DNA of 64,000 bases from Mycolicibacterium sp. TY81 (GCF_018326285.1 NZ_AP023362.1:496001-560000), one strand, 5' to 3'. Numbered from the stretch's first letter, positions 39,984 to 52,733 are shown. A program made the numbers and translations. Notes: generated by a model from the sequence alone, not told the origin.

Positions 39984-41636
39984 GTGACCCCCGCCGATCT
40001 GGCTGAACTGCTCAAGAACACCGCCGCCGTGGTCCTGGTCGAACACGACCTGGACATCGCCGCGCTGCCCGAAACAGTGGCCATCGAGCGTCCGCGCAAC
40101 CCCGAGCACGGTGATTACGCGACCAACCTGGCGCTGCAGCTGGGCAAGAAGGTCGGCGTCAACCCACGTGACCTGGCCGAATGGCTCGCAGAGCGGCTGA
40201 ACGACGCCGACGGTATCGCCGACGCCACCGTTGCCGGTCCGGGCTTCGTGAACCTGCGCATCGAGGCGTCCGCGCAGAGTGTCGTCATTCTCAACGTGTT
40301 GGGCGCCGGCGACCGCTACGGCACCTCCGAGGAGCTCAAGGGCCGCCACATCAACCTGGAGTTCGTCTCGGCGAACCCGACCGGACCCATCCACATCGGC
40401 GGCACCCGCTGGGCCGCCGTCGGTGACGCGTTGGGCCGCCTGCTGGCCACGCAGGACGCCACCGTCGTCCGCGAGTACTACTTCAACGACCACGGCGGGC
40501 AGATCGACCGCTTCGCCCGCTCGCTGGTCGCGGCGGCCAAGGGCGAGCCGGCCCCGGAGGACGGCTACGGCGGCGACTACATCAAGGACATCGCCGCCGA
40601 CGTCGTGGCCAAGCGGCCCGACGCGCTGAGCCTGCCCGCCGACGAGTGTCAGGAAGTCTTCCGCGAGCTCGGCGTGGACCTGATGTTCGGCCAGATCAAG
40701 CAGTCGCTGCACGACTTCGGCACCGACTTCGACGTCTACACCCACGAAGACTCGATGCACACCTCGGGCCGGGTGCAACAGGCCATCGACAAGCTGCGTG
40801 ACAACGGCTCGATCTACGAGCAGGACGGCGCAATCTGGTTGCGCACCACCGACTTCGGTGACGACAAGGACCGCGTCGTCATCAAGAGCGACGGCAACCC
40901 GGCATACGTCGCCGGTGACATCGCGTACTACCTGGACAAGCGCCAGCGCGGTTTCGACCTGTGCATCTACATGCTCGGCGCCGACCACCACGGCTACATC
41001 GGCCGTCTCAAGGCCGTCGCCGCCGCGCTCGGCGAGGACCCGGCCACCGTCGAGGTGCTGATCGGCCAGATGGTCAACCTGCTCAAGGACGGCCAGCCGA
41101 TGCGCATGAGCAAGCGCGCCGGCACCGTGATCACCCTCGAGGACCTGGTCGACGCCATCGGCGTGGACGCGGCGCGCTACGTACTGATCCGGTCGTCGGT
41201 GAACAGCCCCATCGACATCGACCTGGGGTTGTGGGCCAGCGCGTCCAACGAAAACCCGGTCTACTACGTGCAATACGCGCACGCGCGGCTGTCGGCCCTG
41301 GCGCGCAACGCGGCCGACCTCGGCCTGCAGTCCGACCTCGGTCACCTCGACCTGCTCAGCCACGATCGCGAAGCCACGCTGATGCGCACCATCGGCGAGT
41401 TCCCGCGGGTCCTCAAAACCGCTGCGGCCCTCCGGGAACCGCACCGTGTGTGCCGCTACCTGGAAGACCTGGCCGGTGACTACCACCGGTTCTACGACTC
41501 CTGCCGCGTGCTCCCGATGGGCGACGAAGAGCACAGCGACCTGCACCGGGCGCGCCTGGCGCTGTGCGCGGCCACCCGCCAGGTCATCGCCAACGGTCTG
41601 CAGATCCTCGGCGTGAGCGCCCCGGAGCGGATGTGA
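39984..41636 (+). CDS. argS: Arginyl-tRNA synthetase
   Basis: A 550-aa class I synthetase from GTG 39984. It charges tRNA-Arg; one of its substrates is encoded next door. Arg-tRNA synthetase N-terminal domain about 1-95, HIGH-type motif HIGG at residues 137-140 (GPIHIGGTR), KMSKS-type MRMSKR near 373, and the DALR anticodon-binding domain at the end ([13 protein letters not shown] ... [22 protein letters not shown]). Length usual. Its last bases overlap the lysA start (GTGA), starting a long operon. Confidence 0.96.
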   Translation: MTPADLAELLKNTAAVVLVEHDLDIAALPETVAIERPRNPEHGDYATNLALQLGKKVGVNPRDLAEWLAERLNDADGIADATVAGPGFVNLRIEASAQSVVILNVLGAGDRYGTSEELKGRHINLEFVSANPTGPIHIGGTRWAAVGDALGRLLATQDATVVREYYFNDHGGQIDRFARSLVAAAKGEPAPEDGYGGDYIKDIAADVVAKRPDALSLPADECQEVFRELGVDLMFGQIKQSLHDFGTDFDVYTHEDSMHTSGRVQQAIDKLRDNGSIYEQDGAIWLRTTDFGDDKDRVVIKSDGNPAYVAGDIAYYLDKRQRGFDLCIYMLGADHHGYIGRLKAVAAALGEDPATVEVLIGQMVNLLKDGQPMRMSKRAGTVITLEDLVDAIGVDAARYVLIRSSVNSPIDIDLGLWASASNENPVYYVQYAHARLSALARNAADLGLQSDLGHLDLLSHDREATLMRTIGEFPRVLKTAAALREPHRVCRYLEDLAGDYHRFYDSCRVLPMGDEEHSDLHRARLALCAATRQVIANGLQILGVSAPERM

Positions 41637-43030
41637 GCGGGCAGCCGACCGGCAACGTGGTGCCGGAGAAGCCGCAAACCCCCGACGAGGTCAACCTGTT
41701 GGCCCCGAATGTCTGGCCGCGCAACCTGACTCGGGGTGCCGACGGTCAGGTCAGCATCGCCGGTGTGACGGTCGGTGCACTGGCCGAGCAGTTCGGCACG
41801 CCGCTGTTCGTCATCGACGAGGACGACTTCCGCTCGCGGTGCCGCGAGATCGCCGACGCCTTCGGTGGCGGCGAGCACGTGCACTACGCCGGAAAAGCCT
41901 TCCTGTGCGCCGAGATCGCGCGCTGGGTCGCGCAGGAGGGCCTATGCCTCGACGTCGCCACCGGCGGCGAACTGGCCGTGGCCCTGCACGCCGACTTCCC
42001 GGCCGAGCGAATCACGGTGCACGGCAACAACAAATCGGTCTCTGAACTGACCGCCGCGGTCGCGGCCGGCGTCGGGCACATCGTGCTGGACTCCGAGATC
42101 GAGATCGAACGCCTGGAGGCCATCGCCGGCGCGGCCGGTGTGGTGCAGGACGTCCTGGTCCGTGTGACCCCGGGCGTCGAGGCGCACACCCACGAGTTCA
42201 TCTCCACCGCCCACGAGGACCAGAAGTTCGGTCTCTCGCTGGCGAGCGGCGCGGCGATGGACGCGGTGCGCAAGGTCTTCGCCACCGACAACCTGCGGCT
42301 GGTCGGTCTGCACTGCCACGTCGGCTCGCAGATCTTCGACGTCGCCGGGTTCGAGATCGCCGCCCACCGCGTCATCGGCCTGCTGCGCGACGTCGTCGCC
42401 GAATTCGGTGTCGAGAAGACGGCGCAGATGTCTGTCATGGATCTCGGTGGGGGACTGGGCATCTCGTACCTGCCCAGCGACGACCCGCCACCGATGAAGG
42501 AACTGGCCGACAAGCTCAAGGCCATCGTCAAGGCTGAGTCCGAGGCCGTCGGCCTACCCACGCCCAAGCTCGTCGTGGAACCCGGCCGCGCGATCGCGGG
42601 CCCCGGCACCATCACGCTCTACGAGGTCGGCACCGTGAAAGACGTTGCCGTGTCGGCCGACAAGTACCGGCGCTACGTCAGCGTCGACGGCGGCATGAGC
42701 GACAACATCCGGCCGTCGCTGTACGACGCCCAGTACGACGCCCGGCTGGTGTCGCGCGCCAGCGACGCCCCCGCGACGCTGGCCCGGATCGTCGGAAAGC
42801 ACTGCGAGACCGGCGACATCATCGTCCGGGACACCTGGGTGGCCAGTGACGTGGGTCCTGGCGACCTGATCGCGGTCGCCGCCACCGGCGCCTACTGCTA
42901 TTCGATGTCCAGCCGGTACAACCTGCTGACCCGTCCCGCCGTCGTCGCGGTGAAGGACGGCAACGCGCGCCTGATCTTGCGTCGGGAGACCGTCGAAGAC
43001 CTGTTGAGCCTGGAGGTGAGTGGTCAATGA
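41633..43030 (+). CDS. lysA: Diaminopimelate decarboxylase
   Basis: A 465-aa PLP enzyme from GTG 41633, overlapping argS by four bases. It decarboxylates meso-diaminopimelate to L-lysine, the last step of the pathway. PLP lysine Lys88 in YAGKAFLC, the TIM barrel motif [18 protein letters not shown] for phosphate binding, [10 protein letters not shown], and HCETGD near the second substrate site with the catalytic Cys. The argS-lysA pair and following thr genes are a conserved actinobacterial order. Confidence 0.96.
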   Translation: MSGQPTGNVVPEKPQTPDEVNLLAPNVWPRNLTRGADGQVSIAGVTVGALAEQFGTPLFVIDEDDFRSRCREIADAFGGGEHVHYAGKAFLCAEIARWVAQEGLCLDVATGGELAVALHADFPAERITVHGNNKSVSELTAAVAAGVGHIVLDSEIEIERLEAIAGAAGVVQDVLVRVTPGVEAHTHEFISTAHEDQKFGLSLASGAAMDAVRKVFATDNLRLVGLHCHVGSQIFDVAGFEIAAHRVIGLLRDVVAEFGVEKTAQMSVMDLGGGLGISYLPSDDPPPMKELADKLKAIVKAESEAVGLPTPKLVVEPGRAIAGPGTITLYEVGTVKDVAVSADKYRRYVSVDGGMSDNIRPSLYDAQYDARLVSRASDAPATLARIVGKHCETGDIIVRDTWVASDVGPGDLIAVAATGAYCYSMSSRYNLLTRPAVVAVKDGNARLILRRETVEDLLSLEVSGQ

Positions 43031-44345
43031 GTGAAAAGCCAATCGGCGTAGCAGTTCTCGGACTCGGGAACGTCGGGACCGAGGTGGTCCGGATCATCGA
43101 GAACAGCGCTGACGACTTGGCCGCTCGCATCGGTGCGCCCCTGGAGCTGCGCGGCGTCGGTGTCCGCAAGGTCGCCAAGGGCCGCGGCGTGCCTGTCGAC
43201 ATGCTCACCGACGACATCGAGGCCCTGGTCTCGCGCGACGACGTCGACATCGTCATCGAGCTCATGGGCCCCGTCGAGCCGGCCCGCAAGGCCATCATGG
43301 CCGCGCTTGAGCAGGGCAAGTCCGTGGTCACCGCCAACAAGGCGCTGATGGCGCAGTCCACCGGCGAACTCGCCCAGGCGGCCGAAAAGGCGCGTGTAGA
43401 CCTGTATTTCGAGGCTGCCGTGGCCGGTGCGATCCCGGTGATCCGTCCGCTGACGCAGTCACTGGCGGGTGACGTCGTGCTGCGGGTCGCGGGCATCGTC
43501 AACGGCACCACCAACTACATCCTGTCGGCGATGAGCGAGACCGGCGCCGACTACGCCGACGCGCTCGCCGAAGCCGGCGTGCTGGGCTATGCCGAGGCCG
43601 ACCCGACCGCCGACGTCGAGGGCTACGACGCCGCCGCCAAGGCCGCGATCTTGGCGTCCATCGCGTTCCACACCCGGGTCACCGCCGACGACGTCTACCG
43701 CGAGGGCATGACGAAGGTCAGTGCCGCCGACTTCGAGTCCGCCAAGGCGCTGGGCTGCACCATCAAGTTGCTCGCCATCTGCGAGCGGCTGACCACCGGT
43801 AAAGGCAAGCAACGGGTTTCGGCCCGTGTCTACCCGGCTCTGGTGCCGCTGGACCACCCCCTGGCCTCCGTCAACGGCGCGTTCAACGCGGTCTTCGTGG
43901 AGGCCGAGGCCGCCGGCGAGCTGATGTTCTACGGCCGCGGCGCCGGTGGGGCACCGACCGCGTCCGCCGTCATGGGTGACGTCGTCATGGCCGCGCGCAA
44001 CCGCGTGCAGGGCGGCCGCGGTCCGCGGGAGTCGAAGTACGCCAAGCTGCCGATCGCCTCGATCGGCGCCATCGAGACCCGCTACTACGTCAGCATGAAC
44101 GTGGCGGACAAGCCCGGTGTGTTGTCTTCTGTCGCAGCCGAATTCGGCAAGCGCGAGGTCAGCATCGCCGAGGTTCGCCAGGAGGGCATGGAGGACGAGT
44201 CGGGCCAGCGCAGCGGCGCCCGCATCGTCGTCGTCACCCACCGGGCCACCGATGAAGCGCTTTCGGAAACCGTTGCGGCCCTTGCCGATCACGAAGCAGT
44301 GCAGAGCATCAACAGTGTGCTGCGCATGGAAGGAACCAGTAAGTA

Positions 44346-44346
<1 letters not shown>
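43027..44346 (+). CDS. thrA: Homoserine dehydrogenase
   Basis: A 439-aa enzyme, NAD(P)H reduction of aspartate semialdehyde to homoserine (threonine and methionine branch). Rossmann GLGNVGTEV at residues 13-21, TANKALMAQ near 103, the catalytic region [22 protein letters not shown] and [25 protein letters not shown]. The C-terminal ACT domain ([20 protein letters not shown]) gives threonine feedback. ATGA overlap with lysA; its stop TAA abuts the thrC start. Confidence 0.96.
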
Positions 44347-46347
<2,001 letters not shown>

Positions 46348-46374
46348 CGGAGAGCACACGCCGAGTGGCAATTC

Positions 46375-46403
46375 TTGCTTCATTGTCGGATGAGCGATAT
46401 TCT
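46375..46403 (+). promoter_or_regulatory. Likely rho promoter (sigma-A type) with long leader
   Basis: TTGCTT (46375-46380), 17-bp spacer, TATTCT (46398-46403). The predicted start of transcription near 46410 leaves a leader of about 230 nt before GTG 46639. In many bacteria rho is autoregulated by termination in its leader, which a leader of this size would allow. The 291-bp gap has no gene. Confidence 0.6.
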
Positions 46404-46638
46404 CGCAGCGTCCAGCAATCGCAGGCTCTAGTACCTGCGCCTACGGTAGGACGACCACTCTTCTCTTTGATGTTCAACTCGTGGACTGATGGTTCGCCGC
46501 ACGGCGACAAATCCTGGTGCCTGGCTGTTGCAGTGCCTCAGCCGACCCGGCATTTGACGAATGCGGTTCGGGGAAGCCGTCCGACTGCGAACCAAACCCT
46601 CGCCTGATCAGCTGCGCGAGGGCACAGAAAGGAAATCC

Positions 46639-48636
46639 GTGACTGATACGGACCTCTTCACCGCCGACGGCAACACTGATGCCCCGGCAACTGAAGCGCC
46701 GGCGGCCGGACGCTCCGGATCGCTGACCAGTCTTCTGCTCCCCGACCTGCGCGCGCTCGCCGCCGAGGCCGGCGTCAAGGGCACCTCCGGCATGCGCAAG
46801 AGCGAACTGATCGCCGCCATCCGGGAACACCGTGGCGAGGCCAACGGCGCCAAGAGCGAAGCCAAGGCCGCCAAGGCCGAAGCCAAGAACGAGACCAAGG
46901 CCGCCGAGGCCGTGAACGGCACCGACGCCCCTACCGAGGCCAAGGAAGCCCAGGCCCCGGCCGCGAACACCGACAGCGACGCTGCCGCCCCCGCCGCCGA
47001 GCAGGCCCCGCGCCGCGAGCGCCGCGGCGCGTCACGCCGGGCCGGTGCGCCCGCCGACGGTGACGCCGCCGACGCCGGTGACAAGCCCGCCGAAAAGGCC
47101 GACAAGGGCGAGAGCACGGACAACGCCGAGGCCCCGCGCGAGGAGCGCAACCGCGAGCGGAACGCCGACAACAGCAACCAGGGCGGCAACAAGGCCGAAG
47201 GTAACCAGGGCGGCAACCGCGACCAGGGTGGCAACCGCGACCGCGGTGGCGACAACCAGGGCGGCGGCAACCGCAACCAGGGTGGCAACCGCGACCAGGG
47301 CGGCAACCGCGATCAGGGCGGTAACCGCGACCAGGGTGACAACGCCAACAACAATGACGACGACGACAGCCGCCAGGGCCGTCGTGGCCGTCGGTTCCGG
47401 GACCGCGACCGTCGCCGGCGTGGCGAGCGCGGCGACAACCAGGGCGGCAACGCCGAGACCGAACTGCGCGAGGACGACGTCCTGCAGCCGGTCGCCGGCA
47501 TCCTCGACGTGCTGGACAACTACGCGTTCGTCCGCACCTCGGGCTACCTGGCCGGACCGAACGACGTCTACGTCTCGATGAACATGGTCCGCAAGAACGG
47601 ACTGCGCCGCGGCGACGCGGTGACCGGTGCCGTGCGGGTCCCGCGCGAGGGCGAGAACACCGGTGGCGGCAACAACCCGCGCCAGAAGTTCAACCCGCTG
47701 GTGCGTCTGGACAGCGTCAACGGTGGTCCGGTCGAAGCCGCGCGCAACCGGCCCGACTTCACCAAGCTGACCCCGCTGTACCCGAACCAGCGACTGCGCC
47801 TGGAGACCACTCCGGAGCGACTGACCACGCGTGTGATCGACCTGATCATGCCGATCGGTAAGGGCCAGCGTGCGCTGATCGTGTCCCCGCCCAAGGCCGG
47901 TAAGACGACGATCATGCAGGATATCGCCAACGCGATCACCAAGAACAACCCGGAATGCCACCTCATGGTGGTGCTCGTCGACGAGCGTCCGGAAGAGGTC
48001 ACCGACATGCAGCGCTCGGTGAAGGGTGAGGTCATCGCCTCGACCTTCGACCGGCCGCCGTCAGACCACACCCAGGCCGCCGAGCTGGCCATCGAGCGGG
48101 CCAAGCGCCTGGTCGAGCAGGGCAAGGACGTCGTCGTGCTGCTGGACTCGATCACCCGCCTGGGCCGCGCGTACAACAACGCGTCGCCGGCGTCGGGCCG
48201 CATCCTGTCCGGTGGTGTCGACTCCACCGCGCTGTACCCGCCGAAGCGCTTCCTCGGTGCTGCGCGCAACATCGAGAACGGCGGCTCGCTGACCATCATC
48301 GCGACCGCGATGGTCGAGACCGGCTCCACCGGTGACACCGTCATCTTCGAGGAGTTCAAGGGCACGGGTAACGCCGAGCTCAAGCTGGACCGCAAGATCG
48401 CCGAGCGCCGCGTGTTCCCGGCCGTCGACGTCAACCCGTCCGGTACCCGCAAGGACGAGCTGCTGCTCGGCCCGGACGAGTTCGCGATCGTGCACAAGCT
48501 GCGTCGGGTGCTGTCGGGTCTGGACCCGCACCAGGCCATCGACCTGCTGATGAGCCAGCTGCGCAAGACCAAGACCAACTACGAGTTCCTGGTTCAGGTC
48601 TCGAAGACGGCCCCGGGCAACATGGACGCCGACTAG
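46639..48636 (+). CDS. rho: Transcription termination factor Rho with large Asn/Gly/Arg insert
   Basis: A 665-aa Rho from GTG 46639 with GAAAGGAAA upstream. RNA-dependent hexameric helicase. N-terminal Rho_N/SAP-like helix (SLLLPDLRALAAEAGVKGTSGMRKSELIAAI), then an Ala/Glu/Lys-rich linker and an Asn-Gln-Gly-Asp-Arg repeat insert of about 75 residues (175-250), the OB-fold primary RNA site, and the ATPase with Walker A PPKAGKT near 418, Q-loop and R-loop (GKDVVVLLDSITRLGRAYN). Actinobacterial Rho insertions bind RNA and change termination behaviour. Confidence 0.95.
   Translation: MTDTDLFTADGNTDAPATEAPAAGRSGSLTSLLLPDLRALAAEAGVKGTSGMRKSELIAAIREHRGEANGAKSEAKAAKAEAKNETKAAEAVNGTDAPTEAKEAQAPAANTDSDAAAPAAEQAPRRERRGASRRAGAPADGDAADAGDKPAEKADKGESTDNAEAPREERNRERNADNSNQGGNKAEGNQGGNRDQGGNRDRGGDNQGGGNRNQGGNRDQGGNRDQGGNRDQGDNANNNDDDDSRQGRRGRRFRDRDRRRRGERGDNQGGNAETELREDDVLQPVAGILDVLDNYAFVRTSGYLAGPNDVYVSMNMVRKNGLRRGDAVTGAVRVPREGENTGGGNNPRQKFNPLVRLDSVNGGPVEAARNRPDFTKLTPLYPNQRLRLETTPERLTTRVIDLIMPIGKGQRALIVSPPKAGKTTIMQDIANAITKNNPECHLMVVLVDERPEEVTDMQRSVKGEVIASTFDRPPSDHTQAAELAIERAKRLVEQGKDVVVLLDSITRLGRAYNNASPASGRILSGGVDSTALYPPKRFLGAARNIENGGSLTIIATAMVETGSTGDTVIFEEFKGTGNAELKLDRKIAERRVFPAVDVNPSGTRKDELLLGPDEFAIVHKLRRVLSGLDPHQAIDLLMSQLRKTKTNYEFLVQVSKTAPGNMDAD
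47166..47340 (+). repeat. rho: Degenerate 18-bp tandem repeats inside rho
   Basis: Units of the form GGCGGCAACCGCGACCAG, encoding N-R-D-Q-G-G, are repeated about eight times with small changes. They encode the disordered, Arg/Asn/Gly-rich RNA-binding insert. Copy number could vary between strains by slippage. Confidence 0.75.
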
Positions 48637-48650
48637 GCCTCAGCCCGCGC

Positions 48651-48684
48651 CGAAGCCCCCAAATCAGCCGATTTGGGGGCTTCG
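48651..48684 (+). terminator. Terminator after rho
   Basis: CGAAGCCCCCAAAT (48651-48664) and its complement (48671-48684) form a perfect 14-bp stem with loop CAGCCG, 15 bp after the rho stop, followed by ACATTTT. Confidence 0.85.
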
Positions 48685-48805
48685 ACATTTTGAGTGGAAC
48701 ACGAAACCAACCGGGTGGCGGGAAACTTGGCCGAAAGCCGCCATGCGGTTGGTTTCGCGCTTGGGAAAGCCGAAGTCCGCGCCGACAACCAGTTCGCCGG
48801 CTGGT

Positions 48806-49405
48806 TTACGGCTGGGCCTTCAGTCCCGGCATCACGTAGCGGCGCACGTGCGCGAGCAGTTCGTCGGCGTTGTTGGCGTCCAGCCGCTGCCCGGGCATCG
48901 TGGCCAGCGACAGGATGACGCGGGCGATCCACTCGGCGGCATCGTCGATGTCGGTGTCGGGGTGGATCTCGCCGTTGTCGCGGGCGGCGACGAGGTAGCG
49001 CGACCAGAAATCGGCGAGGTCGGGCACCAGGCCCTGCACGCCGGCGCCGGCGCAGGCGGCGAACTCGTCGGGCTCCTCGACGCGCAGCTTCATCAGCAGG
49101 GCCCCGGGATCGTCATAGGCGGTGCGGCCGTGCTGGATTCCGGTGACGATCTGGTTGTCCAGGCCTTCGATCGACGCCAGCATGGCGTGCGCGTCGCTCC
49201 AGTAGGCGTTGTTGAGCCGGACGATCGCGGCGCCCAGCAGCGTCACCTTGTCCGGGAAGTGCCGGTACAGCCAGCCGCGGGAGACGCCGGCGGCCTCGGC
49301 GACCTCGGATACCGTCGTGGCGCGAATTCCCTTGGCGCGCATGCACTCTTCGGCGGCGTCGATCAGTCGATCACGCACGCTCTTCGGGGATTCTGGGCTT
49401 GCCAC
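48806..49405 (-). CDS. TetR family transcriptional regulator
   Basis: A 199-aa regulator. HTH: VRDRLIDAAEECMRAKGIRATTVSEVAEAAGVSRGWLYRHFPDKVTLLGAAIV. The C-terminal helical domain has no known ligand motif. Divergent from the acyl-CoA synthetase gene, with about 150 bp between starts, so it probably controls that gene. Confidence 0.88.
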   Translation of the reverse strand: MASPESPKSVRDRLIDAAEECMRAKGIRATTVSEVAEAAGVSRGWLYRHFPDKVTLLGAAIVRLNNAYWSDAHAMLASIEGLDNQIVTGIQHGRTAYDDPGALLMKLRVEEPDEFAACAGAGVQGLVPDLADFWSRYLVAARDNGEIHPDTDIDDAAEWIARVILSLATMPGQRLDANNADELLAHVRRYVMPGLKAQP

Positions 49406-49552
49406 CGGGATGTCTCCTCACATGTCAACCGGGCGAACGACGATTCTGCCAGGGCGCTGACGCTAGTGCGCTACCCGTCAAGCATGGTAGACACTTCCAG
49501 GAATCTGTTCACTCGGGTGGTTCTCGTGATCGCCCATGCCCCGGGAGCCCAC

Positions 49553-51115
49553 ATGGCGGACACCCTTCAGCAGTTGCTTCGCGAACGCGCCGACCAGGAC
49601 ACCGTCGCCGTCAAGTACGGCGAGGCGACCTTGACCTGGCGAGAGTACGTCGCCGGAGCCCGGGCGCAGGCCGCCGCCCTGATCGGCCAGGCCGACCCGA
49701 TGCGGCCGCTGCACGTGGGCACGCTGCTGGGCAACACCCCGGACATGCTCACGGCGCTGGCTGCCGCGGCCCTGGGCGGCTACGTGCTGTGCGGCATCAA
49801 CAACACCCGTCGCGGTGCGGCGCTCGCCCGCGACATCGCCCGCGTCGAATGCCAGATCGTGCTCGTCGACGCCCAGCACCGCGACCTGCTCGACGGCCTC
49901 AGCCTGCCCGGCGTCACCATCGTCGACGTCACCGCGACCGAGTGGCCGCAGCAGGATCTGACCCCGCATCGTGAAGTCGGGCCCGACGACACCTTCATGA
50001 TGATCTTCACCTCCGGCACCAGCGGTGAGCCCAAGGCCGTCGAGGTGGCGCACTCCATCGTGCTGTTCTCCGCGGCGGCACTCGTGCAGCGCTACGAGCT
50101 GACCGAGAAGGACACCTGTTATCTGGCGATGCCGCTGTTCCACTCCAACGGCGTCTACGCCGGCTGGGGCGTCGCGCTCGGTGCCGGCGCGGCGATGGCG
50201 CCCGCGCAGTTCTCCGCGTCGGGTTTCCTCCCGGATATCCGCCGCTACGGCGCGACCTACATGAACTACGTCGGTAAGCCGCTGGCCTACATCCTGGCCA
50301 CCGCCGAGCAGCCCGACGACCGCGACAACCCGCTGCGGGTGGCGTTCGGCAACGAGGCCGCCGACCGCGACATCGACGAGTTCAGCCGCCGCTTCGGCTG
50401 CAGCGTGTGGGACGGCTTCGGTTCGACCGAGCTCGCGATCATCATCACCCGTTCCGAGGGGACCCCGGCCGGCAGCGTCGGCAAGGGTTTCCCGGGCGTC
50501 GCCGTCTACGACCCGGAGACCGTCCAGGAGTGCGAGGTGGCCCGCTTCGACGAGACCGGCGCGCTGATCAATGCCGAGGCGGCCACCGGCGAGCTGGTGA
50601 ACACCAACGGCAGCGGCATGTTCCGCGGCTACCACAACGACCAGGGTGCGACGGACGAACGGCTGCGGCACGGCATGTACTGGTCGGGGGACCTGGCCTA
50701 CCGCGACGCCGACGGCTGGATCTACCTCGCGGGCCGCACCGCCGACTGGATGCGCGTGGACGGAGAGAACATCACGGCGGCGCCCATCGAACGAATCCTG
50801 TTGCGGCACCCGGTGATCAGCCGCGTCGCGGTCTACCCGGTGCCCGACGAGTTCGTCGGCGACCAGGTGATGGCCGCCATGGTGCTGCGCGACGGCCAGG
50901 CCCTCGACCCGACGGCGTTCGCGGAATTCCTGGCCGCGCAGCCGGACCTGTCCCCGAAGTCCTGGCCGCGGTACGTCTGGATCGCCGACGACCTGCCCAG
51001 CACCGCGACCAACAAGATTCTCAAGCGGGAACTGGTTGCGTTGGGCACCGATCCGGCCTGCCGGGTGCTGTGGAAACGCGACGGCACGGAGTACGCGCCA
51101 CTCGCCGAAAACTGA
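49553..51115 (+). CDS. Fatty-acid-CoA ligase (FadD family)
   Basis: A 520-aa adenylate-forming enzyme from ATG 49553 (MADTLQQLLRERADQDTVAVKYGE). An alternative start at 49484 adds 23 residues. It activates a fatty or related carboxylic acid with ATP and CoA. P-loop MIFTSGTSGEPKAVEVAH near 150, the A5-type motif DGFGSTE, A7 motif YWSGDLAYRD and A8 YLAGRTADWMRVDGENI, with catalytic Lys near the end in NKILKRELV. Resembles mycobacterial FadD17. Probably regulated by the divergent TetR. Confidence 0.88.
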   Translation: MADTLQQLLRERADQDTVAVKYGEATLTWREYVAGARAQAAALIGQADPMRPLHVGTLLGNTPDMLTALAAAALGGYVLCGINNTRRGAALARDIARVECQIVLVDAQHRDLLDGLSLPGVTIVDVTATEWPQQDLTPHREVGPDDTFMMIFTSGTSGEPKAVEVAHSIVLFSAAALVQRYELTEKDTCYLAMPLFHSNGVYAGWGVALGAGAAMAPAQFSASGFLPDIRRYGATYMNYVGKPLAYILATAEQPDDRDNPLRVAFGNEAADRDIDEFSRRFGCSVWDGFGSTELAIIITRSEGTPAGSVGKGFPGVAVYDPETVQECEVARFDETGALINAEAATGELVNTNGSGMFRGYHNDQGATDERLRHGMYWSGDLAYRDADGWIYLAGRTADWMRVDGENITAAPIERILLRHPVISRVAVYPVPDEFVGDQVMAAMVLRDGQALDPTAFAEFLAAQPDLSPKSWPRYVWIADDLPSTATNKILKRELVALGTDPACRVLWKRDGTEYAPLAEN

Positions 51116-51192
51116 TTTCGGCGATCGTGTCCCCACATTGGGTCCCCGTTCGTCTCACTGCTGTTGGACGATCAACCCAAAAGGAGACACCG

Positions 51193-51543
51193 ATGAAATA
51201 CGCAACGCTGATCTACACCCGTCCCGGTAGCCACGACGCCGAGCTCACCGAAGACGAGCAGGCCGCGCTGAGCGCGGAGTACATGGCCATGCGGTTCGAG
51301 CCGCAGTGCGTGGGCGGCGGCCACCTGCAGCCCGTCGAGACGGCCACCACCTTGCGGGGTGACGGCCTGATCACCGACGGCCCGTACGCCGACACCAAAG
51401 AGGTGTTCGCCGGCTACTTCGTCATCGAAGCCGACAATCTCGACCAGGCCCTGGAATGGGCGAAGCGGATTCCGGCGGTGCGCCTCGGCGGGGCCGTAGA
51501 AGTTCGTCCGCTGGTCGAGTTGCCGGGGGAGTTGGCCCACTGA
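51193..51543 (+). CDS. YCII/DGPF domain protein (ECF42 partner)
   Basis: A 116-aa protein with strong Shine-Dalgarno AAGGAG (51181-51186). The DGPF motif is visible as GLITDGPYADTKEVFAGYFVIEADNLDQALEWAKRIP. Such proteins are encoded next to ECF42 sigma factors in actinobacteria, as here. Exact biochemical role is unknown; possibly the response target of the sigma factor. Its stop overlaps the sigma gene. Confidence 0.88.
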   Translation: MKYATLIYTRPGSHDAELTEDEQAALSAEYMAMRFEPQCVGGGHLQPVETATTLRGDGLITDGPYADTKEVFAGYFVIEADNLDQALEWAKRIPAVRLGGAVEVRPLVELPGELAH

Positions 51544-52733
51544 TCGAGGCGATCTTCCAGCGCGAGTGGGGCCGGGTCCTGGCCGCGCTCATCGGCATCC
51601 TCGGCGATTTCGAACTCGCCGAGGATGCCGCGCAGGAGGCATTCGTCCGCGCTGCCGAGCGGTGGGCCCGCGACGGTGTGCCCGATGCGCCGGTGGCCTG
51701 GCTGGTGCGGACCGGCCGCAACGTGGCGATCGACCGGTTGCGCCGCGAGCAGACGCTGCGCGCCAAAACCCGGCTGCTCCACGCCGATCAACAGGCAATC
51801 ACCATGGACGACATCGACCTCGATGACAGCACCATCGGCGACGAGCGCCTGCAGCTGATCTTCATGTGCTGCCATCCCGCCCTGGCGCGTGAGGCCCAGG
51901 TCGCGCTGACGCTGCGGGCCCTGGGCGGGCTGACCACCGCCGAGATCGGCCGCGCGTTCCTGGTCTCCGAGGACACGATGAAGCGTCGGCTGTCTCGGGC
52001 CAAGACCAAGATCAAGGCGACGAACATCCCGTTCGCCCTGCCCGCGGACCCGGCACTGCCCGACCGGGTGTCGGCGGTGCTCGCGGTGGTCTACCTGATC
52101 TTCAACCAGGGCTTCACCGAGCGGGACGACCTCGCAGCCGAAGCGATCCGCCTCGGCTGCCTCCTCGCCGATCTCTTGGCCGACGAGCCCGAGGCCTACG
52201 GGCTGCTGGCCCTGATGCTGCTGCACGATTCGCGGCGCGCGGCGCGCGTGGTCGACGGCCGGGTGGTGCCTCTCGCCGAGCAGGACCGGGCATTGCACGA
52301 CCAGGCCAAGATTGCCGCCGGCCGGGCCGCCCTCGACCGCGCGCTGGCCCTGCGGCTGGCCGCCGGGCCGTATGTGTTGCAGGCGGCCATCGCCTCCCTG
52401 CAGGCCGAGCCGGTCATCGATTGGCATGAGGTCGTGGTTCTGTACGAGCGGCTCGAAGCGCTGACCGGATCGCCGGTCGTCGCACTCAACCGCGCGGTCG
52501 CCGTCGCCGAGGCCGGCGATCCCGCCCGGGCGCTCGAGCTCATCGATGCCCTTGACCTGGGTGATTACCGCTATCTGCCGTCGACTCGCGCGGAATTGCT
52601 GCGTCGTCTGGGCCGCGCCGGCGAGGCGCGGACGGAGTTCGAACACGCCCTGGTGCTGGCGACGACCGAGCCGGAACGACGATTCCTGGAGCGTCGCCTG
52701 GCCGAGCTGGGGCAGTGCTGTGCCGAGGAATAG
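51540..52733 (+). CDS. ECF42-type sigma factor with C-terminal TPR-like extension
   Basis: About 397 aa. The start is uncertain: homology begins at LIEAIFQREWGRV (CTG 51540, overlapping the upstream stop); the only in-frame ATG is at 51456, inside the partner gene. Sigma2 region EDAAQEAFVRAAERW..., VAIDRLRRE; sigma4 LGGLTTAEIGRAFLVSEDTMKRRLSRAKTKIK. The long C-terminal domain has helical repeats (ALNRAVAVAEAGDPARALELIDAL, RRLGRAGEARTEFEHAL) characteristic of ECF42, thought to replace an anti-sigma factor. Confidence 0.85.
   Translation: MIEAIFQREWGRVLAALIGILGDFELAEDAAQEAFVRAAERWARDGVPDAPVAWLVRTGRNVAIDRLRREQTLRAKTRLLHADQQAITMDDIDLDDSTIGDERLQLIFMCCHPALAREAQVALTLRALGGLTTAEIGRAFLVSEDTMKRRLSRAKTKIKATNIPFALPADPALPDRVSAVLAVVYLIFNQGFTERDDLAAEAIRLGCLLADLLADEPEAYGLLALMLLHDSRRAARVVDGRVVPLAEQDRALHDQAKIAAGRAALDRALALRLAAGPYVLQAAIASLQAEPVIDWHEVVVLYERLEALTGSPVVALNRAVAVAEAGDPARALELIDALDLGDYRYLPSTRAELLRRLGRAGEARTEFEHALVLATTEPERRFLERRLAELGQCCAEE

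Noticed and set aside
39828..41546. 572-codon frame opposite argS
   Set aside because: Mirrors argS codon usage and has no family features; shadow frame.
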